A stretch of DNA of 64,000 bases, taken from Hydrogenimonas urashimensis. GTDB taxonomy: Bacteria; Campylobacterota; Campylobacteria; Campylobacterales; Hydrogenimonadaceae. Of the stretch, positions 62,169-64,000 are shown piece after piece (positions within the stretch are counted from its first letter, which is position 1; each line of letters opens with the position of its first letter). The position numbers were made by a program, and so were the translations under genes. The notes below the pieces were generated by a model. That model was given only the letters and a program-made list of their open reading frames with translations. It was not told the DNA's origin and ran no database searches. The stretch lies in the NCBI RefSeq assembly GCF_016593255.1, contig NZ_AP023212.1, forward strand, positions 1,768,501-1,832,500. Reading direction: 5' to 3'.

Positions 62169-63426
62169 ACCGACCCTCCTTGAGGGGCGCCGTGAATGGC
62201 ATGCCTTTTTCGGGCTCGCACTGGCGCTTCTGCTCCTCTCCACAGGGTGGCACTTTCATCGCTACACGCAGTTTGTTTCCCAAAAGAAGATGTGGACAGA
62301 GGCCGATGTGCTGGTGCAGTACACCAAAAGAGCGAAAGGGCGAAGCTATGAAGTTTTAAAACTTGAGACGAAAGAGGGCCTGCGGCTCTATACCACTTCG
62401 AGAGAAGATCTTAAAAACCTGCAGGGGCGCAGCGTCTCTGTTCTTCTTTTTCCCGCAAAAGTGACTTTTTTCGACTATCTTTCGATTCCTTACATCCCCT
62501 CCGTCATCGTTCGCGTCAACGCCGGGAAGTCTGCTCGTATGAAACTCTACGAGCGCATCGGGAGCCAGCATGAATCGAAATGGATGAAAGAGCTCTACGG
62601 GGCGCTTTTTCTGGCCGTTCCCATCTCCAAAACGCTTCGTGAAAGAGTGACGATGCTGGGGGTCAACCATCTTCTGGCCCTCAGCGGTTTTCATATGGGA
62701 CTTTTGTGGTTCATTCTCTACGGGCTGCTTTCGGCACTTTACAGGCCGCTGCAGCAACGTCTCTTCCCGTGGCGCCACAGACTGCTCGATGTCGGCGCCG
62801 TGACGGTCATACTGTTGGGATGCTATCTGCTTCTGACCGATATGCCGCCCTCTCTTCTACGCGCCTATGCCATGGTGGTGGTGGGGTGGCTGGCGCTGCT
62901 TTTTGGTATCGAACTTCTCTCTTTCACCTTTCTGGCAGTCTGTGTTGTGATGCTTGCCGCGCTTTTTCCGTCACTTCTTCTCTCGGTCGGATTCTGGCTC
63001 TCCGTTTTTGGTGTTTTTTTCATCTACCTTTTTCTGAAATGGACGGAGGAGTGGCCGAAATGGCTCGTTTTTTCGGTTTTGAATATCTGGGTCTATCTGG
63101 CGATGCTTCCGATTGTCCATCTCTTTTTCGGCACTTTTGCGCTCTCCCAGCTTTTGTCGCCTCTTTGGACGATACTCTTTACACTCTTCTATCCTCTCGC
63201 GATGGGACTTCATCTGCTGGGCCTGGGCGGCATGGCGGATGGAATGCTTCTTTCGCTTCTGCACTGGGCGCAGGGGGCATCCGCGGTGTCGGTGCAGACC
63301 CCTCTGTGGTTCGCACTTCTTTTCGTTCTACTCTCTTTCGCCGCCCTTCGGTGGCGGTTCGCACTCTATCTTCAGATGGGTTCCGCGGGGCTCTTTTTTG
63401 TATATCTCGTTGAGCAGGTAGCATAG
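62149..63426 (+). CDS. ComEC/Rec2 competence-related DNA channel
   Basis: ComEC, about 425 residues, forms the inner-membrane channel for single-stranded DNA during transformation. After one N-terminal helix comes a periplasmic OB-like part, then the ComEC core with VNHLLALSGFHMGLLWFIL (about residue 180) and a run of hydrophobic helices including RAYAMVVVGWLALLF. The C-terminal metallo-lactamase domain of longer ComEC proteins is absent. I start it at the TTG at 62149, overlapping dnaB by 20 bases; there is no good ribosome-binding site, so the start is uncertain. Its 3' end overlaps the minus-strand YihY gene by 99 bases. Confidence 0.85.
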   Translation: MSFRLSKPTLLEGRREWHAFFGLALALLLLSTGWHFHRYTQFVSQKKMWTEADVLVQYTKRAKGRSYEVLKLETKEGLRLYTTSREDLKNLQGRSVSVLLFPAKVTFFDYLSIPYIPSVIVRVNAGKSARMKLYERIGSQHESKWMKELYGALFLAVPISKTLRERVTMLGVNHLLALSGFHMGLLWFILYGLLSALYRPLQQRLFPWRHRLLDVGAVTVILLGCYLLLTDMPPSLLRAYAMVVVGWLALLFGIELLSFTFLAVCVVMLAALFPSLLLSVGFWLSVFGVFFIYLFLKWTEEWPKWLVFSVLNIWVYLAMLPIVHLFFGTFALSQLLSPLWTILFTLFYPLAMGLHLLGLGGMADGMLLSLLHWAQGASAVSVQTPLWFALLFVLLSFAALRWRFALYLQMGSAGLFFVYLVEQVA

Positions 63427-64000
63427 CTTCTGACCATAGAGGAAGATGATCCATGAGACATAGATCCAGAGCATGAAAAAAAGAAGGACGCTGAACGAAC
63501 CGTAGACGGTCGTATAGGTCTTGGTGTGAAGTGTGTAGTAGATGAAGATGTTTTTGCCGACATACCAGATAAGGGAGGCGAAAAAAGAGGAGACAAGGGC
63601 CGCTTTGAACCGGATGTTGACCGTCGTCGAGATTTTGTAGGTGACAAAAAAGAGCATCCAGATGATAAGGAAAGGAAAAAGCGCCAGAAAATCGATGCCG
63701 CTGGTATATTGGGAACTGTTGAGCAGGTTCTGGACCTTGACCGAAAGGTAGATCGACGCGGCCAGCGCCATGGGGCCCAGTGTGATGAGTGTCCAGTAGG
63801 TGGTCAGAGCGCTCCAGAAGCTTTTTTGCTTCGAATGGAAAATTTTTCCGACGATATATTCATAGTTCTGAAAGAACATGATCGATGCGAAAAGGATGAA
63901 GATAAAACCGATCGTGCCCAGTTTCGATGTATTGGCCAAAAAGGTATCGATGTACTGGGAGACCGTCTCCTGGGAGGCGGGCATGATGTTGGAGAAGATG
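63328..64000 (-). CDS. YihY/BrkB family membrane protein, 5' end cut by window edge
   Basis: The C-terminal part of a YihY (formerly 'ribonuclease BN') inner-membrane protein, open to the right edge of the window. Several membrane helices are visible, including TIGFIFILFASIMFF, ALFPFLIIWMLFFVTY and VLLFFMLWIYVSWIIFLYG, together with the family segments NYEYIVGKIF and SYGSFSVLL-like YGSFSVLLF. Its function is unknown; it is not a ribonuclease. About 224 residues are seen. Its last 99 bases overlap comEC on the other strand. Confidence 0.88.
   Translation of the reverse strand, partial: IFSNIMPASQETVSQYIDTFLANTSKLGTIGFIFILFASIMFFQNYEYIVGKIFHSKQKSFWSALTTYWTLITLGPMALAASIYLSVKVQNLLNSSQYTSGIDFLALFPFLIIWMLFFVTYKISTTVNIRFKAALVSSFFASLIWYVGKNIFIYYTLHTKTYTTVYGSFSVLLFFMLWIYVSWIIFLYGQKLCYLLNEIYKKEPRGTHLKIECEPPPKGGERE

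Noticed and set aside
60798-62243. A minus-strand open frame of 481 codons opposite dnaB.
   Set aside because: It lies wholly antisense to dnaB and the intein, has no ribosome-binding site and no recognisable domain.

Overview
The window is chromosomal DNA from a member of the Campylobacterota (formerly Epsilonproteobacteria). Three things point there. Family-restricted genes are present: an HP0268-type small nuclease, two DUF2393 proteins, a NucT-like nuclease and a MOMP-like porin. Gene blocks match the order I recall from Campylobacter jejuni and Helicobacter: rpsB-tsf-ABC-fliR-acidic protein-gmk-tatA-argS; rsfS-nadD/gap-pgk-tpiA-fabI; nusA/HP0268-miaB-DUF374; murD-mraY/gpmI-fabG-acpP-fabF-accA; uvrB/two small coiled-coil genes/pilin/priA/ispG. 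Promoters show a clear TATAAT-like -10 box without a convincing -35 box, as is usual for sigma70 in this phylum. Base composition is visibly GC-richer than Campylobacter or Helicobacter, which suits an environmental (vent or sediment) lineage. I cannot name the genus.

Layout. 1-8940: purF (cut at the left edge), a radical SAM protein, a minus-strand block (DUF2393 pair, hisIE, band-7 protein, ilvE), then an aldehyde dehydrogenase/DUF523 pair and bcp. 9047-17172: a translation/secretion/flagellar operon behind a long structured rpsB leader. 17288-22596: rsfS-nadD divergent from the lower-glycolysis/gluconeogenesis genes gap-pgk-tpiA and fabI, with a small four-helix-bundle gene between perfect inverted heptamer repeats. 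22845-25768: porin, a secreted protein of unknown function and an orphan peptide-type ABC permease. 25936-34210: nusA, HP0268, miaB, DUF374, a TPR-like protein, a PilM/PilN/PilO-like trio, tilS and rimO. 34326-43841: an outer-membrane DUF481 protein, MscS, tRNA-Phe, murD-mraY, gpmI and the fatty-acid genes fabG-acpP-fabF-accA, with a 69-bp direct repeat carrying hairpins between fabG and acpP. 43911-50169: DUF465, argJ, rpmB, an HDOD / STAS-STAS-CheX pair, rpe, trpF and a DEDDh exonuclease. 50236-54710: a dicarboxylate-type symporter, a TRIC-like channel, gamma carbonic anhydrase, a 39-residue membrane peptide and uvrB. 54782-64000: two small coiled-coil proteins, three type IV pilin-like genes, priA, ispG, dnaB with an in-frame intein, comEC and a YihY protein cut at the right edge.

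Functional themes. Most of the window is housekeeping. A second layer is DNA uptake and type IV pilus-like machinery spread over several loci: nucT, the PilMNO-like trio, three prepilins next to priA, and comEC overlapping dnaB. These may form one natural-transformation system, but that is inference. The clearest selfish element is the 342-residue intein with a LAGLIDADG endonuclease that interrupts the Walker A motif of the replicative helicase DnaB, so helicase activity should depend on protein splicing.

Non-coding structure includes a family of A/T-rich 7-bp tandem repeats near gene ends, phased A-tracts upstream of the porin promoter, a possible ribosomal-protein leader before rpsB, and promoters so close to the start codon of ispG and of the 39-residue membrane peptide that leaderless or near-leaderless mRNAs are expected. 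I see no rRNA, CRISPR array or insertion sequence.
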